From the NCBI RefSeq assembly GCF_036321025.1, contig NZ_JAZAPB010000001.1, forward strand, positions 806,001-870,000: a DNA stretch of 64,000 nucleotides, given 5' to 3'. Shown here in pieces: positions 1 to 8,350 of the stretch. The stretch is from Alteraurantiacibacter hainanensis. Lineage in GTDB: Bacteria > Pseudomonadota > Alphaproteobacteria > Sphingomonadales > Sphingomonadaceae. The notes under the pieces were generated by a model. It saw only the letters and a list, made by a program, of their open reading frames with translations, had not been told where the DNA came from and did no database searches. A program made the translations under genes and the position numbers. Each line of letters begins with the position of its first letter. The stretch's first letter is position 1.

Positions 1-406
1 GATAGACCCCGCACCGGCACAGGTTCGGGATGGCTTCGCGGATCTGCTCCTCCGACGGGTCGGGGTTTCCGCGCAGCAGGCTTGCCGCCGCAATCGCTAT
101 CCCCGGCGTGCAGAAGCCGCACTGGATCGCCTGCTCGGCCACCAGGGCCTGTTGCACCGGATGGCTGCGATCAGGGCTCAGGCCTTCGATCGTGGTGATA
201 TAGCGACCTTCCGCCTCGGCCAGCGTGATCAGGCAGCTGCGCAGCGCCTCGCCATCAACCAGCACCATGCACGCGCCGCAGTCGCCCACGCCGCATCCGT
301 ACTTGGTGCCGGTCAGATTGGCCGCATCGCGCAGGGCGTGCAGCAGCGGGGTTTCCGGGTCCATGTCGAAATCGACCGGACGCTCGTTCACCGTCATGGC
401 TGTCAT
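1..406 (-). CDS. (2Fe-2S)-binding subunit of a molybdenum hydroxylase, 3' end cut by window edge
   Basis: About 135 residues are visible before the gene leaves the window at its C-terminal end. Eight cysteines sit in the classic two-cluster pattern: C38, C43, C46 and C58 for the plant-type ferredoxin cluster (motif CGVGDCGAC), and C96, C99, C130 and C132 for the second cluster (CGFC and CRC). This is the small electron-transfer subunit of the xanthine dehydrogenase / CO dehydrogenase / isoquinoline oxidoreductase family, which passes electrons from a Mo-cofactor subunit. The start ATG at 406 is chosen because it gives the usual short N-terminus; an ATG at 397 is also possible. It lies 17 bases after the class II aldolase on the same strand, so the two probably share a transcript. 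The catalytic molybdopterin subunit would be expected just outside the window. The family is certain from the cysteines; the substrate cannot be told. Confidence 0.88.
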   Translation of the reverse strand, partial: MTAMTVNERPVDFDMDPETPLLHALRDAANLTGTKYGCGVGDCGACMVLVDGEALRSCLITLAEAEGRYITTIEGLSPDRSHPVQQALVAEQAIQCGFCTPGIAIAAASLLRGNPDPSEEQIREAIPNLCRCGVY

Positions 407-423
407 GGAAATGGGTTTGCTCG

Positions 424-1182
424 TCAGTTGCGCCAGCTAGAATCGATCTGGTCGATCTTGCGCGTCCAGGCGGCGAAGTCCAGCTTGCCGAAGTCGTCCG
501 TCAACTGTTTGTCGCGGTCGCGCTGGTGCTGCTCGATGACGTCGGGCGGAACGACGATGGGGGCGCCAAGGCTGGCGGTCTTCACCTGCACCTCGCAGGC
601 GCGTTGCAGCATGTAGTAGAGCAGGAACATCTCGTAGATCGTCCGCCCCATCACCACCGGGCCGTGGTTCTTCAGCATCAGGATTTGGTGATTGCCGGCG
701 TTCTTGACCAGCCGCTCCCCCTCTTCGGAACGCACAGTGATGCCTTCGAAATCATGGTATCCGATCGCGCCTTCGAAGAAACACGAATAGAAGTTGCTCG
801 CCTGCAGCCCGCCTTCGGTGGCGCATACCGCCATGGTGTCGGGCGTGTGCGTGTGCACGATGGCGTGGGCGTGCGGCAGGTTCTTGTGGAACACGCTGTG
901 CTGGGTGAACCCGGCCAGGTTCACCGGGTGCGGATTGTCGCCGACCTTCTTGCCCTCCTCGTCGATCTTCACGAGGTTGGACGCGGTGACTTCCTCCCAC
1001 AGCAGGCCGTAGGGATTGATCAGAAAGTGGTTCTGCGTTCCCGGAACACGCAGGGTGATGTGGTTGTAGATGCTCTCGCACCAGCCAAGATGCGCGAAGA
1101 TGCGGTAGGCCGCTGCCAGGTCCAGCCGGGCCTGCCATTCCTCGGCGCTGCAATCCATTTGCGGCTTCAGCTGCGTTGCCAT
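424..1182 (-). CDS. Class II aldolase/adducin family protein
   Basis: A 252-residue protein of the class II aldolase fold (fuculose-1-phosphate aldolase / adducin head). The zinc-site pattern is visible as HTHTPD in the middle and a later KNHGPVV stretch, with a glutamate-containing SCFFEGAIG segment between. Members cleave or epimerise small hydroxylated carbonyl compounds in the cytoplasm; several function as decarboxylases or hydrolases in catabolic clusters, so the exact reaction is open. The start at 1182 is preferred over an in-frame ATG 45 codons upstream because GGGAGA lies just before it and similarity to the family begins there. It is transcribed with the following [2Fe-2S] subunit gene and diverges from an MFS transporter, suggesting one substrate-specific locus. 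Confidence 0.87.
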   Translation of the reverse strand: MATQLKPQMDCSAEEWQARLDLAAAYRIFAHLGWCESIYNHITLRVPGTQNHFLINPYGLLWEEVTASNLVKIDEEGKKVGDNPHPVNLAGFTQHSVFHKNLPHAHAIVHTHTPDTMAVCATEGGLQASNFYSCFFEGAIGYHDFEGITVRSEEGERLVKNAGNHQILMLKNHGPVVMGRTIYEMFLLYYMLQRACEVQVKTASLGAPIVVPPDVIEQHQRDRDKQLTDDFGKLDFAAWTRKIDQIDSSWRN

Positions 1183-1206
1183 GTCGAACTCTCCCTTTCG
1201 CCGCGG

Positions 1207-1236
1207 ACTATAGCACCGCAAGATTGACTTTGTCAC
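1207..1236 (-). promoter_or_regulatory. Putative sigma-70 type promoter of the aldolase gene
   Basis: On the minus strand GTGACA (one mismatch to TTGACA) is followed after 18 bases by TATAGT, about 25 bases before the aldolase start codon. The site lies in the 116-base divergent region shared with the MFS gene, so a regulator bound here could control both directions. Prediction is from consensus only. Confidence 0.4.
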
Positions 1237-1298
1237 AGGGCTAGGCAAACCCCGCATCAAGCCGCGAGAAAGCGGCATGGGAGAGGATTGTTTCAACA

Positions 1299-2642
1299 AT
1301 GGCCACGCAACCGGCACATTCGCAAGGACACGAGAGCGCTGCGGGCAATTGGGTTACCAATTCGCCTGCCTACCAGACGCTGCTGGTCCTGCTGCTCAGC
1401 CTGAATTTCGGCATCGTCTTCTTCGACCGTCAGGCACTGAACGCGCTGATGCCGATGGGGGTGCAGCAGGAATTGCAGCTGTCGCAGACGGAGATCGGGC
1501 TGCTGGCCGGCGGCCTTTCGTTCAGCTGGGCCATCGCCGCCTTCTTCGTGGGCCGCCTCTCCGATAGCCTCGGCAAGCGCAAGATCCTGCTGGTGATCGC
1601 CACCATAGCCTTCTCTCTGTGCAGCTTCCTCTCGGGCCTCGCCACCAGCTTCCTGTTTCTTTTCGCGGCGCGGCTCCTGATGGGCGCGGCGGAAGGCGGC
1701 GTGATGCCGATCAGCCATGCGATGGTGGCAAGCGAGGTGAACCCAGAACGGCGAGGCCTGGCGCAGGGCGTGGCGCAGAACCTCGGCTCAAACCTGCTCG
1801 GCAGCTTTGCCGCGCCCGTGGTGCTAGTGGCCTTCGCCACGGCCTTCAGCTGGCGCGAGGCTTTCTACCTCGCCGCCCTGCCCGGCCTGGTGAGTGCGGC
1901 CATGATCTGGTTCCTTCTGCGCGAGCCGGAACCTGCCGCCGAAACACCCGCGCAGGTCGGCGAAACCGGCGATCACCATTCCTCGATCGGTTTTCTCGAG
2001 GCGCTGAAGGTTCGCAACATGTGGATCTGCGTGGTCGTGGGCGTACTCCTGGTGGCGCATTTCGTGATCACCTGGGCTTTCATGCCCAACTTCCTCGTGC
2101 AGGAACGCGGCATGGACGCAACCTCGATGAGCTGGCTGGTCGGCTCTCTCGGCATCGCAGCGGCAATCTACAGCTTCGCGGTCGCCGGGCTGTCAGACCG
2201 CATCGGACGCAAGCCCGTGATGGTGTTCCTGCCTTTTCTCTCGCTGGTCGGTCCGCTGGGGGTGATCTTCCTTGATCCCGCCGCCTTTGCGGGAGACGGC
2301 CTGCTTGGCCTTTCCGGCTATGCCACGGTGCTGATACCCATCTTCTTCATCGGCTGGATGGTGAACGGCATCTTCCCGATCTTCATGGCAACGATCCCGT
2401 CGGAAAGCTTCCGCCCGATCCACCACGCCACGGTTCTTGGCCTAGCCATGGGCAGCTGCGAAGTTCTGGGCGGCGTGTTCGGGCCGCCTGTCGCAGGCAT
2501 GTTGAACGATCTCTTCGGCGCCGACACATTCCTCTATGTCCTGATGGTGCTCGCCGTCATCGCGGGCTTCGTTTCTATGGGTCTGCAGGAAACGGCTCCT
2601 GCCGCCCTGCGCCGCCGCGGCGCGACCGCGCGACCGGCCTGA
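1299..2642 (+). CDS. MFS transporter, probable organic-anion importer
   Basis: A 447-residue major facilitator superfamily carrier with about 12 hydrophobic segments and the loop 2-3 signature GRLSDSLGKRK. The first helix segment (NFGIVFFDRQALNAL) resembles the anion:cation symporter branch, whose members import carboxylates and aromatic acids into the cytoplasm. The start is supported by GGGAGAGGA about 10 bases upstream. It opens the rightward catabolic series, with the alpha/beta hydrolase starting 9 bases after its stop, and diverges from the aldolase gene. It is likely the uptake system for the substrate handled by this cluster; the substrate itself is not identifiable. Confidence 0.88.
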   Translation: MATQPAHSQGHESAAGNWVTNSPAYQTLLVLLLSLNFGIVFFDRQALNALMPMGVQQELQLSQTEIGLLAGGLSFSWAIAAFFVGRLSDSLGKRKILLVIATIAFSLCSFLSGLATSFLFLFAARLLMGAAEGGVMPISHAMVASEVNPERRGLAQGVAQNLGSNLLGSFAAPVVLVAFATAFSWREAFYLAALPGLVSAAMIWFLLREPEPAAETPAQVGETGDHHSSIGFLEALKVRNMWICVVVGVLLVAHFVITWAFMPNFLVQERGMDATSMSWLVGSLGIAAAIYSFAVAGLSDRIGRKPVMVFLPFLSLVGPLGVIFLDPAAFAGDGLLGLSGYATVLIPIFFIGWMVNGIFPIFMATIPSESFRPIHHATVLGLAMGSCEVLGGVFGPPVAGMLNDLFGADTFLYVLMVLAVIAGFVSMGLQETAPAALRRRGATARPA

Positions 2643-2651
2643 GGTAGCCCG

Positions 2652-3542
2652 ATGACGGACCCCGCCCTTGCCGAACTGATCGCGGGCCTTCGCGAAGGCG
2701 GGCCGGACCTTGCCGCCGATCCGGAAACGCTGCGCCCCGCCTACGAGGCGCTGTTCGCGACATTGCCCGTGGCGGACGACCTCGCCATCGCAGAGAGCGA
2801 ACTGGGCGGCGTTCCCGCGCTGCGCGTCGCTGCGCCGGGTGTGGATGAGAGCAAGGCGATCCTCTACCTGCACGGCGGCGGCTATGTCGTCGGCAGCGCG
2901 CAGGGCTATCGCGGACTGGCAGGCGAAGTATCGCGGGCGGCCAACATGCCCGCGCTGGTGCTCGACTATCGCCTCGCCCCCGAACACCCCTTCCCCGCCG
3001 CGGTGGACGATGCCGTGGCCGCCTACCGCGCCCTGCTGGCGGACGGTCCGGCCCCGGAACATATCGTCTTCGCCGGAGATTCCGCAGGCGGCGGCCTTGC
3101 CCTGGCGGCCATGATCAGGCTGCGCGACGAGGGTGCCCCCCTACCCGCCGCAGCCCTGCTGATATCGCCATGGGCCGATGCCACCTGCACCGCCGCATCC
3201 CTCGAAAGCAAGGCCGCGGAAGATCCCTCGCTGACAACGGAGGGGCTGGAGGCCTGCGCCCGCCACTATCTTGGCGAAGGCGACGCCGCGCATCCGCTCG
3301 CATCACCCGCGAGGGCCGACTTATCGGGTTTGCCGCCCTTGCTGGTGCAGGTCGGTTCCATAGAGATCCTGCTCGACGACGCACTGGCGATCGCCGCCAA
3401 CGCGGGCGCGGCGGGCACAATGGTGCGGCTGGAGGTGCATCCCGGCCTCCCCCACGTCTTCCATGCCTTTCAATTCATACTCCCCCAGGCCAAGGCCGCG
3501 CTGGTCGAGGCGGGAGCCTTCCTTTCCGGGCACACGGGATGA
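2652..3542 (+). CDS. Alpha/beta hydrolase of the hormone-sensitive lipase family
   Basis: A 296-residue cytoplasmic esterase. The oxyanion-hole motif HGGG is at residues 74-77, the nucleophile elbow GDSAGGG holds the serine at about 144, and the C-terminal part carries an aspartate (SIEILLDDA) and histidine (HPGLPHVFH) completing the triad. This is the HSL (type IV) arrangement. The stop codon overlaps the start of the downstream monooxygenase (ATGA), so the two are translationally coupled. A Baeyer-Villiger enzyme makes an ester or lactone and this hydrolase is well placed to open it; that pairing is inference from context. Confidence 0.93.
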   Translation: MTDPALAELIAGLREGGPDLAADPETLRPAYEALFATLPVADDLAIAESELGGVPALRVAAPGVDESKAILYLHGGGYVVGSAQGYRGLAGEVSRAANMPALVLDYRLAPEHPFPAAVDDAVAAYRALLADGPAPEHIVFAGDSAGGGLALAAMIRLRDEGAPLPAAALLISPWADATCTAASLESKAAEDPSLTTEGLEACARHYLGEGDAAHPLASPARADLSGLPPLLVQVGSIEILLDDALAIAANAGAAGTMVRLEVHPGLPHVFHAFQFILPQAKAALVEAGAFLSGHTG

Positions 3543-5155
3543 GCGCCGCCCACCGCCTGGATGCGCTGGTGGTGGGGGCGGGATTTGCCGGGCTCTACAT
3601 GCTGCACAAGCTGCGGCAGGAAGGGTTCGACGCAAAGGTGGTGGAGAAAGGCTCCGGCGTCGGGGGCACCTGGTTCTGGAACCGCTATCCCGGCGCGCGG
3701 TGCGACATTCCCAGCATCGAATACAGCTACAGCTTCGATCCCGAACTCGAAGCCGAGTGGCGCTGGACCGAACGCTACGCCGCCCAGCCGGAAATCCTGC
3801 GCTACCTGGAGCACGTGGCGGAGCGATACGACCTCAACCGCGACATCGTGCTGGATACGCTCGTCACCTCGGCACAGTGGAACGACGACAGCCAGCGCTG
3901 GACGGCCGAAACCGATGGCGGCGATACCTACGACGTCCAGTTCCTGATCCTCGCGACCGGCGCATTGTCCGAGCCGAAGCAGCCTGACATTCCAGGGCTG
4001 GAAAATTTCGAAGGCCAGGTGCTCCATTCGGCCATGTGGGACGACAGCGCCGACCTTGCGGACAGGAACGTCTGCCATTTCGGCACCGGCTCCACCGGAA
4101 TCCAGGTGGTGGGCGAGGTGGCGAAGATCGCCAGGCACCTCACCGTGTTCCAGCGCACGCCCAATTTCGCGGTGCCGGCGGGCAACCATCCCTTGCCGGA
4201 GGACTATCTCGAAGACCTGCTGCCGCAGTATCCCGAACTGCGTGAAAGAGCGCGCACGTCGCCGCTCGGCTGGTTTCAGGGGCCGTGGCCGGGCAGCGCC
4301 AAGGCCGACGATCCCTCCGCGCGCGAGGAACGGCTGGAGGAAGCCTGGAAGGCCGGCACCACCGGACTGCTGCAAGCCTATGCGGACCTGCTGTTCGACG
4401 AGGAATCCAACGCCTACGCCGCCGATTTCGCACGCCGCAAGATCGCCGAACTGGTCGACGATCCGGAAAAGGCCCGCAAGCTGACGCCCCACGGTTATCC
4501 CATGGGCTCGCGCCGCCTGTGCACCGAAGTCAGCTTCTACCAGTCGATGAACCGCGACAACGTGGACCTGGTGGACGTTCGCGAGGAGCCGGTGAAGACG
4601 GTAACTGCCGATGCGGTGGTGACGGAAAGGGGCAGCTACCCCGCCGACGTCATCATCCTTGCAACCGGCTTCGAAGCCTGCGTCGGCGCGATCAGGGCCA
4701 TCGACATACGCGGACGCGACGGGCGTTCGATCCGCGACGAGTGGGACAACGGGCCACGCGCCTACCTTGGCCTGGCGGTAGAGGGCTTCCCCAACATGTT
4801 CGCGATCACCGGTCCCGGCAGTCCCTCGGTCCTGTCGAACGTGGTCGTTTCCATCGAACAGCATGTCGAATGGATCGCCCGGTGCATGGCGGACATGCGC
4901 GAGGGCGGGCACACGGTAATCGAGGCGACCCCGCAGGCGGAAGCGGACTGGATGCAGCACGCGCACGAGGTTGCGCACCAGACGCTCTTCCCGCGCGCCA
5001 ACAGCTGGTACCAGGGGCGAACGAAGGACGGCCGACAGGTCTTCATGCCCTACGTCGGCGGCGTCGGTGCCTACCGCGAGAAGTGCGAGGCCGTCGCGGC
5101 AAACGGATACGAGGGGTTCGCGCTGCGACAGGTCGACCGCAAGACGGTCGCATAA
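3539..5155 (+). CDS. Type I Baeyer-Villiger monooxygenase (flavin-containing)
   Basis: A 538-residue FAD/NADPH enzyme. The FAD Rossmann motif GAGFAG is at residues 13-18. The first BVMO fingerprint GGTWFWNRYPGARCD is at 42-56 and the second, FEGQVLHSAMW (FxGxxxHxxxW), at roughly 155-165; together these separate BVMOs from other flavin monooxygenases. Such enzymes insert oxygen next to a ketone to give an ester or lactone. The ATG at 3539 overlaps the TGA of the hydrolase gene, which fixes the start and indicates coupling; the reading frame is open further upstream but that part is antisense-like noise over the hydrolase. The substrate is unknown; cyclic or aryl ketones are both possible. Confidence 0.93.
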   Translation: MSAAHRLDALVVGAGFAGLYMLHKLRQEGFDAKVVEKGSGVGGTWFWNRYPGARCDIPSIEYSYSFDPELEAEWRWTERYAAQPEILRYLEHVAERYDLNRDIVLDTLVTSAQWNDDSQRWTAETDGGDTYDVQFLILATGALSEPKQPDIPGLENFEGQVLHSAMWDDSADLADRNVCHFGTGSTGIQVVGEVAKIARHLTVFQRTPNFAVPAGNHPLPEDYLEDLLPQYPELRERARTSPLGWFQGPWPGSAKADDPSAREERLEEAWKAGTTGLLQAYADLLFDEESNAYAADFARRKIAELVDDPEKARKLTPHGYPMGSRRLCTEVSFYQSMNRDNVDLVDVREEPVKTVTADAVVTERGSYPADVIILATGFEACVGAIRAIDIRGRDGRSIRDEWDNGPRAYLGLAVEGFPNMFAITGPGSPSVLSNVVVSIEQHVEWIARCMADMREGGHTVIEATPQAEADWMQHAHEVAHQTLFPRANSWYQGRTKDGRQVFMPYVGGVGAYREKCEAVAANGYEGFALRQVDRKTVA

Positions 5156-5167
5156 TAACGGCCGTTA
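5156..5167. repeat. Perfect 12-bp palindrome, possible operator
   Basis: TAACGGCCGTTA immediately follows the stop codon of the monooxygenase and lies 63 bases upstream of the first cupin gene. It is too short for a terminator and has no U-run. It could be a binding site for a dimeric regulator of the cupin operon. No regulator gene is next to it. Confidence 0.3.
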
Positions 5168-5230
5168 GGGTAAGACAGAGTCAACACGAGTCTCCGCCAG
5201 GCGAGACCGGACACACGAAGGAGAGTTGAA

Positions 5231-5770
5231 ATGGCCACCCAGATGAAGGCACCGCCGTCCAGCAAGAAAGAGATCGTCGACGTCGGCTACGCCTACAAGG
5301 ACCTCGTTCACCGCACGAGCCCCGGTGGACGCTACATCGACACGCCCAGCGACGAGGAAAGCCCCTGGGTTCCCTTCGGCGACAATGCGGCCATCAAGCA
5401 CGTCGCTTTCGACGTGCGTCAGAACATCTTCTCCAACATCCTGTGGGTGAAGAGCCCGGGCACGATCGGCACACACCTGCATCGCGGGACGATCCTGATG
5501 GTCTGCCTCGAAGGCAGCGTGCGCTATCTGGAGTACGACTGGGTGGCGACCCCGCCGGGCGTGATCCTGGAAACACCGGGTGAGAGCCATACGCTGGTCA
5601 CCGAGCATCCCGAAGGCGTGAAGCTGTTCGGCTGGATGCAGGGCCCGATCGAGTTCTACGACGAGAACGCCAACCACATCGAGACGACCGACGTGTTCTG
5701 GTTCATGAACCACTACGAGACCTACTGCCGCGAGAACAACCTGCCCATCAACGAGAAACTCTACCTCTAA
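5231..5770 (+). CDS. Cupin protein of the 2,4'-dihydroxyacetophenone dioxygenase-like family (copy 1)
   Basis: A 179-residue single-domain cupin. H82 and H84 in the THLH segment and H120 in GESHTLV are the likely metal ligands, with E101 a possible fourth. Length and the segment SPWVPFGDNAAI match small cupin dioxygenases that cleave a carbon-carbon bond next to a carbonyl using non-haem iron. The classical cupin glutamate right after the HxH is absent, as in several C-C-cleaving cupins. GGAGAG lies 6 bases before the ATG. The next gene, 12 bases on, is a diverged duplicate. The enzyme class is well supported; the substrate is inferred only to be a ketone or diketone. Confidence 0.8.
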   Translation: MATQMKAPPSSKKEIVDVGYAYKDLVHRTSPGGRYIDTPSDEESPWVPFGDNAAIKHVAFDVRQNIFSNILWVKSPGTIGTHLHRGTILMVCLEGSVRYLEYDWVATPPGVILETPGESHTLVTEHPEGVKLFGWMQGPIEFYDENANHIETTDVFWFMNHYETYCRENNLPINEKLYL

Positions 5771-5782
5771 GGGAGCCGAAAG

Positions 5783-6346
5783 ATGGCCACGCAGGACAAG
5801 CCCAAGTCGACCCTGGGCGCGAAGACCGCTGCCGAAGCGGGCGCGTTCAGGATCGTGAACGTGCCCGAGACCTACAAGCACGTGATCGACGAATACGTGC
5901 GCGACGGCACCTATGTCTCCACCGACGAGGCGGAGAGCCCGTGGGTGCCGTTCGGCGACAACGCCGCGATCCGGCACCTCGCCTTTGACATCCGCAACAA
6001 CGTCTACGCCAACGTGCTGTGGATCAAGAGCGCGGGCGTGATCGGCACGCACAAGCATCGCGGCATGGTGTGGGCGATCGGGCTGGAGGGCAGCTTCCGC
6101 TACCTCGAGTACGACTGGGTTTGCCGCCCGGGCGATTTCATCACCGAATTCCCCGGCCACGCGCACACGCTGGTGACGGACGAGCCCGACGGCATGAAGG
6201 CCTTCTTCTGGATGCAGGGCGCCAACGAGTTCTACGACGAGAACGGCGATCACGTGGAAACGCTAGACGTGTGGTGGTTCATCAACCACTACGAGAGCTA
6301 CTGCAAGGAACAGGGAATTCCGATCAACCGGCAGCTGTATCTGTGA
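5783..6346 (+). CDS. Cupin protein of the 2,4'-dihydroxyacetophenone dioxygenase-like family (copy 2)
   Basis: A 187-residue paralogue of the preceding gene. It shares the core SPWVPFGDNAAI, the metal-binding HKH pair, the YLEYDW segment and the GHAHTLV histidine, but has a different and longer N-terminus. The tandem copies may form a heteromer or act on successive intermediates. GGGAGCCGAAAG precedes the ATG. The stop overlaps the GTG start of the downstream SDR gene, so translation is coupled. Confidence 0.8.
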   Translation: MATQDKPKSTLGAKTAAEAGAFRIVNVPETYKHVIDEYVRDGTYVSTDEAESPWVPFGDNAAIRHLAFDIRNNVYANVLWIKSAGVIGTHKHRGMVWAIGLEGSFRYLEYDWVCRPGDFITEFPGHAHTLVTDEPDGMKAFFWMQGANEFYDENGDHVETLDVWWFINHYESYCKEQGIPINRQLYL

Positions 6347-7197
6347 GCGAAGAGCCAGCGACTCTCGATCAGTTCGACATCAAGGGCCGCTCGGCCCTCG
6401 TTACCGGCGCGGCGTCGGGCATTGGCCTCGCCTATGCCGAGGTGATGGCCGAAGCCGGCGCGAAGGTGACGATCACCGATATCGATGCCGAAGGCGCCGC
6501 GCGCGAGACGGACCGGCTGGTTCACGAAGGCTTCGAAGTTCGCTGGGACACCTGCGACGTTTCCGACTTCGACCAGGTGGCCCGCGCGTTCGACCATCAC
6601 GTAGACGCCTATGGCGGCTGCGACATCGCTTTCGCCAATGCCGGGCTGGACGTGGGCAACGGATTCTGGAGCCCGGAAGACAAGCGCAATCCCGAAGGCC
6701 AGATCGACGTCTACGACAAGGACAGGTGGGACAGGTCCATCGCCATCAACCTCACCGGCGTGTTCCACACCGTGCGCGAGGCGGCGCGGGTGATGAAGGC
6801 CAACACGGAACGCCGGGGCGGCTCCATCGTCATCACCTCGTCCAACGCGGCCGAGGTGAACGAGGCGATCGTGGGCGTACCCTACATGGCGGCCAAGGCG
6901 GGGGTGAAGCACTTCATGCGCCACGCCGCCTATGAACTGGCCGCCTACGGCATCCGCGTGAATGCCATCGCGCCCGGCCCCTTCGTCACCAATATCGGCG
7001 ATGGATGGGTAAAGAAGAACCCCAAGGCGAAGGAAGCCTGGGACAAGCTGGTGCCCGTCGGCCGCATGGCCGAGACCTACCAGATAAAGCCGCTCGCCCT
7101 GCTGCTGGCCAGCGATGCGGGCAGTTATATGACCGGCAGCCACGTGATGATCGACGGCGGAATGCAGCTGGGTCCGATCAAGCCCCTCGACGACTAG
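6343..7197 (+). CDS. SDR family oxidoreductase
   Basis: A 284-residue classical short-chain dehydrogenase. The cofactor motif TGAASGIG lies at residues 21-28, an acidic residue after the second strand (TDIDAEG) favours NAD(H), and the catalytic pair is Y181 and K185 (YMAAK) with SSNAA upstream. The start is a GTG that overlaps the stop of cupin copy 2 (GTGA). An open frame extends further 5' but only as an out-of-frame shadow of the cupin. It presumably oxidises or reduces an alcohol/ketone intermediate of the pathway. Confidence 0.9.
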   Translation: MSEEPATLDQFDIKGRSALVTGAASGIGLAYAEVMAEAGAKVTITDIDAEGAARETDRLVHEGFEVRWDTCDVSDFDQVARAFDHHVDAYGGCDIAFANAGLDVGNGFWSPEDKRNPEGQIDVYDKDRWDRSIAINLTGVFHTVREAARVMKANTERRGGSIVITSSNAAEVNEAIVGVPYMAAKAGVKHFMRHAAYELAAYGIRVNAIAPGPFVTNIGDGWVKKNPKAKEAWDKLVPVGRMAETYQIKPLALLLASDAGSYMTGSHVMIDGGMQLGPIKPLDD

Positions 7198-7210
7198 GAT
7201 AGATGCAACG

Positions 7211-8329
7211 ATGACAACACCCGCGCGCGCCGCAATCTGTCGCGGCAACAGCGAACCCTTCAAGATCGAGGACGTCGAACTGGACGACCTGCGCCCCGAC
7301 GAACTGCGCGTCCGCGTGGTCGCCTGCGGCGTGTGCCATACGGACATGGCCGTGCGCGACGAGCAGTTGCCCGTTCCGCATCCGGTGGTGCTGGGCCACG
7401 AGGGCGCTGGCATCGTGGAGGAAGTGGGCAGCGCGGTAACCGTCGCCAAGCCGGACGACCGAGTGGTGATGAGCTTCAACAGCTGCGGCGACTGTCCCTC
7501 GTGCGAGGTGGATGCGCCGACCTATTGCTACAATTTCTTCCCGCACAACTGGTCCGGCGCCAGGGCTGATGGCTCGCCCGTCATGTTCAAGGACGGCGAG
7601 AAGATGAACGCCAATTTCTTCGGCCAGTCCAGCTTCGCCACACACGCCATCGCGCACCAGGCGAACACCGTGAAAGTGCCGGACAGCGCGGCGGACATCC
7701 CGCTGGAACGTCTCGCGCCCATCGGCTGCGGCCTGATGACGGGCGCGGGCGCGGTGTTGCGGTCGATGGAAGTGCGCAAGGGCATGCCGATCGCCGTCTT
7801 CGGCGCGGGCACCGTGGGCATGGCCGCAATCATGGCGGCGAAGATCGTGGGCGCGGAGCCCATCATCGCGGTGGACGTGAACGACGAACGTCTCGCCCTG
7901 GCGAAGGAACTGGGTGCCACCCACACTTTCAACGGCAAGGACGGCGCGATCGACAAGATCAGGGACCTTGTGCCCCAGGGCCTCGGCTATGCGTTCGACA
8001 CCACCGGCATCAACACCATTATCCAGGACGCATGGAGCCTGCTCGCCCCGATGGGCATCTGCGGCATCGTCGGCGCGTCCTCACCCGAGGACAACCTGAC
8101 CTTCAACGAGAGCCAGATGATGGGCGGCGGTCGCCGGGTGATGGGAATCCTCGGCGGCGACAGCGATGTCGGCCCGTTCCTGTGCGAATTGCTGGATTAC
8201 CACGTGAAGGGTCAGTTTCCCTTCGAAAAGCTGATCGGCTATTTCGATTTCGACCAGATCAACGAGGCCATCCACGCCAGCGAGGATGGCAGCGTGGTGA
8301 AGCCGGTCCTGCGTATTTCGCAGGAGTAA
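7211..8329 (+). CDS. Zinc-dependent alcohol dehydrogenase, aryl-alcohol / class III type
   Basis: A 372-residue medium-chain dehydrogenase. Catalytic zinc ligands are in CGVCHTD and GHEGAG; the structural zinc loop has four cysteines in CGDCPSCEVDAPTYC; the NAD-binding turn is GAGTVG followed by an acidic residue (VDVND). The fold and length match benzyl/aryl-alcohol and glutathione-independent class III-like dehydrogenases that interconvert alcohols and aldehydes. It lies 13 bases after the SDR gene and in the same direction, hence the same transcript. Confidence 0.9.
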   Translation: MTTPARAAICRGNSEPFKIEDVELDDLRPDELRVRVVACGVCHTDMAVRDEQLPVPHPVVLGHEGAGIVEEVGSAVTVAKPDDRVVMSFNSCGDCPSCEVDAPTYCYNFFPHNWSGARADGSPVMFKDGEKMNANFFGQSSFATHAIAHQANTVKVPDSAADIPLERLAPIGCGLMTGAGAVLRSMEVRKGMPIAVFGAGTVGMAAIMAAKIVGAEPIIAVDVNDERLALAKELGATHTFNGKDGAIDKIRDLVPQGLGYAFDTTGINTIIQDAWSLLAPMGICGIVGASSPEDNLTFNESQMMGGGRRVMGILGGDSDVGPFLCELLDYHVKGQFPFEKLIGYFDFDQINEAIHASEDGSVVKPVLRISQE

Positions 8330-8350
8330 CTCGTCCGGGGGGAAGGGATC

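Noticed and set aside
3470..4978. A 502-codon open frame on the minus strand
   Set aside because: Antisense to the Baeyer-Villiger monooxygenase, which carries both fingerprints.
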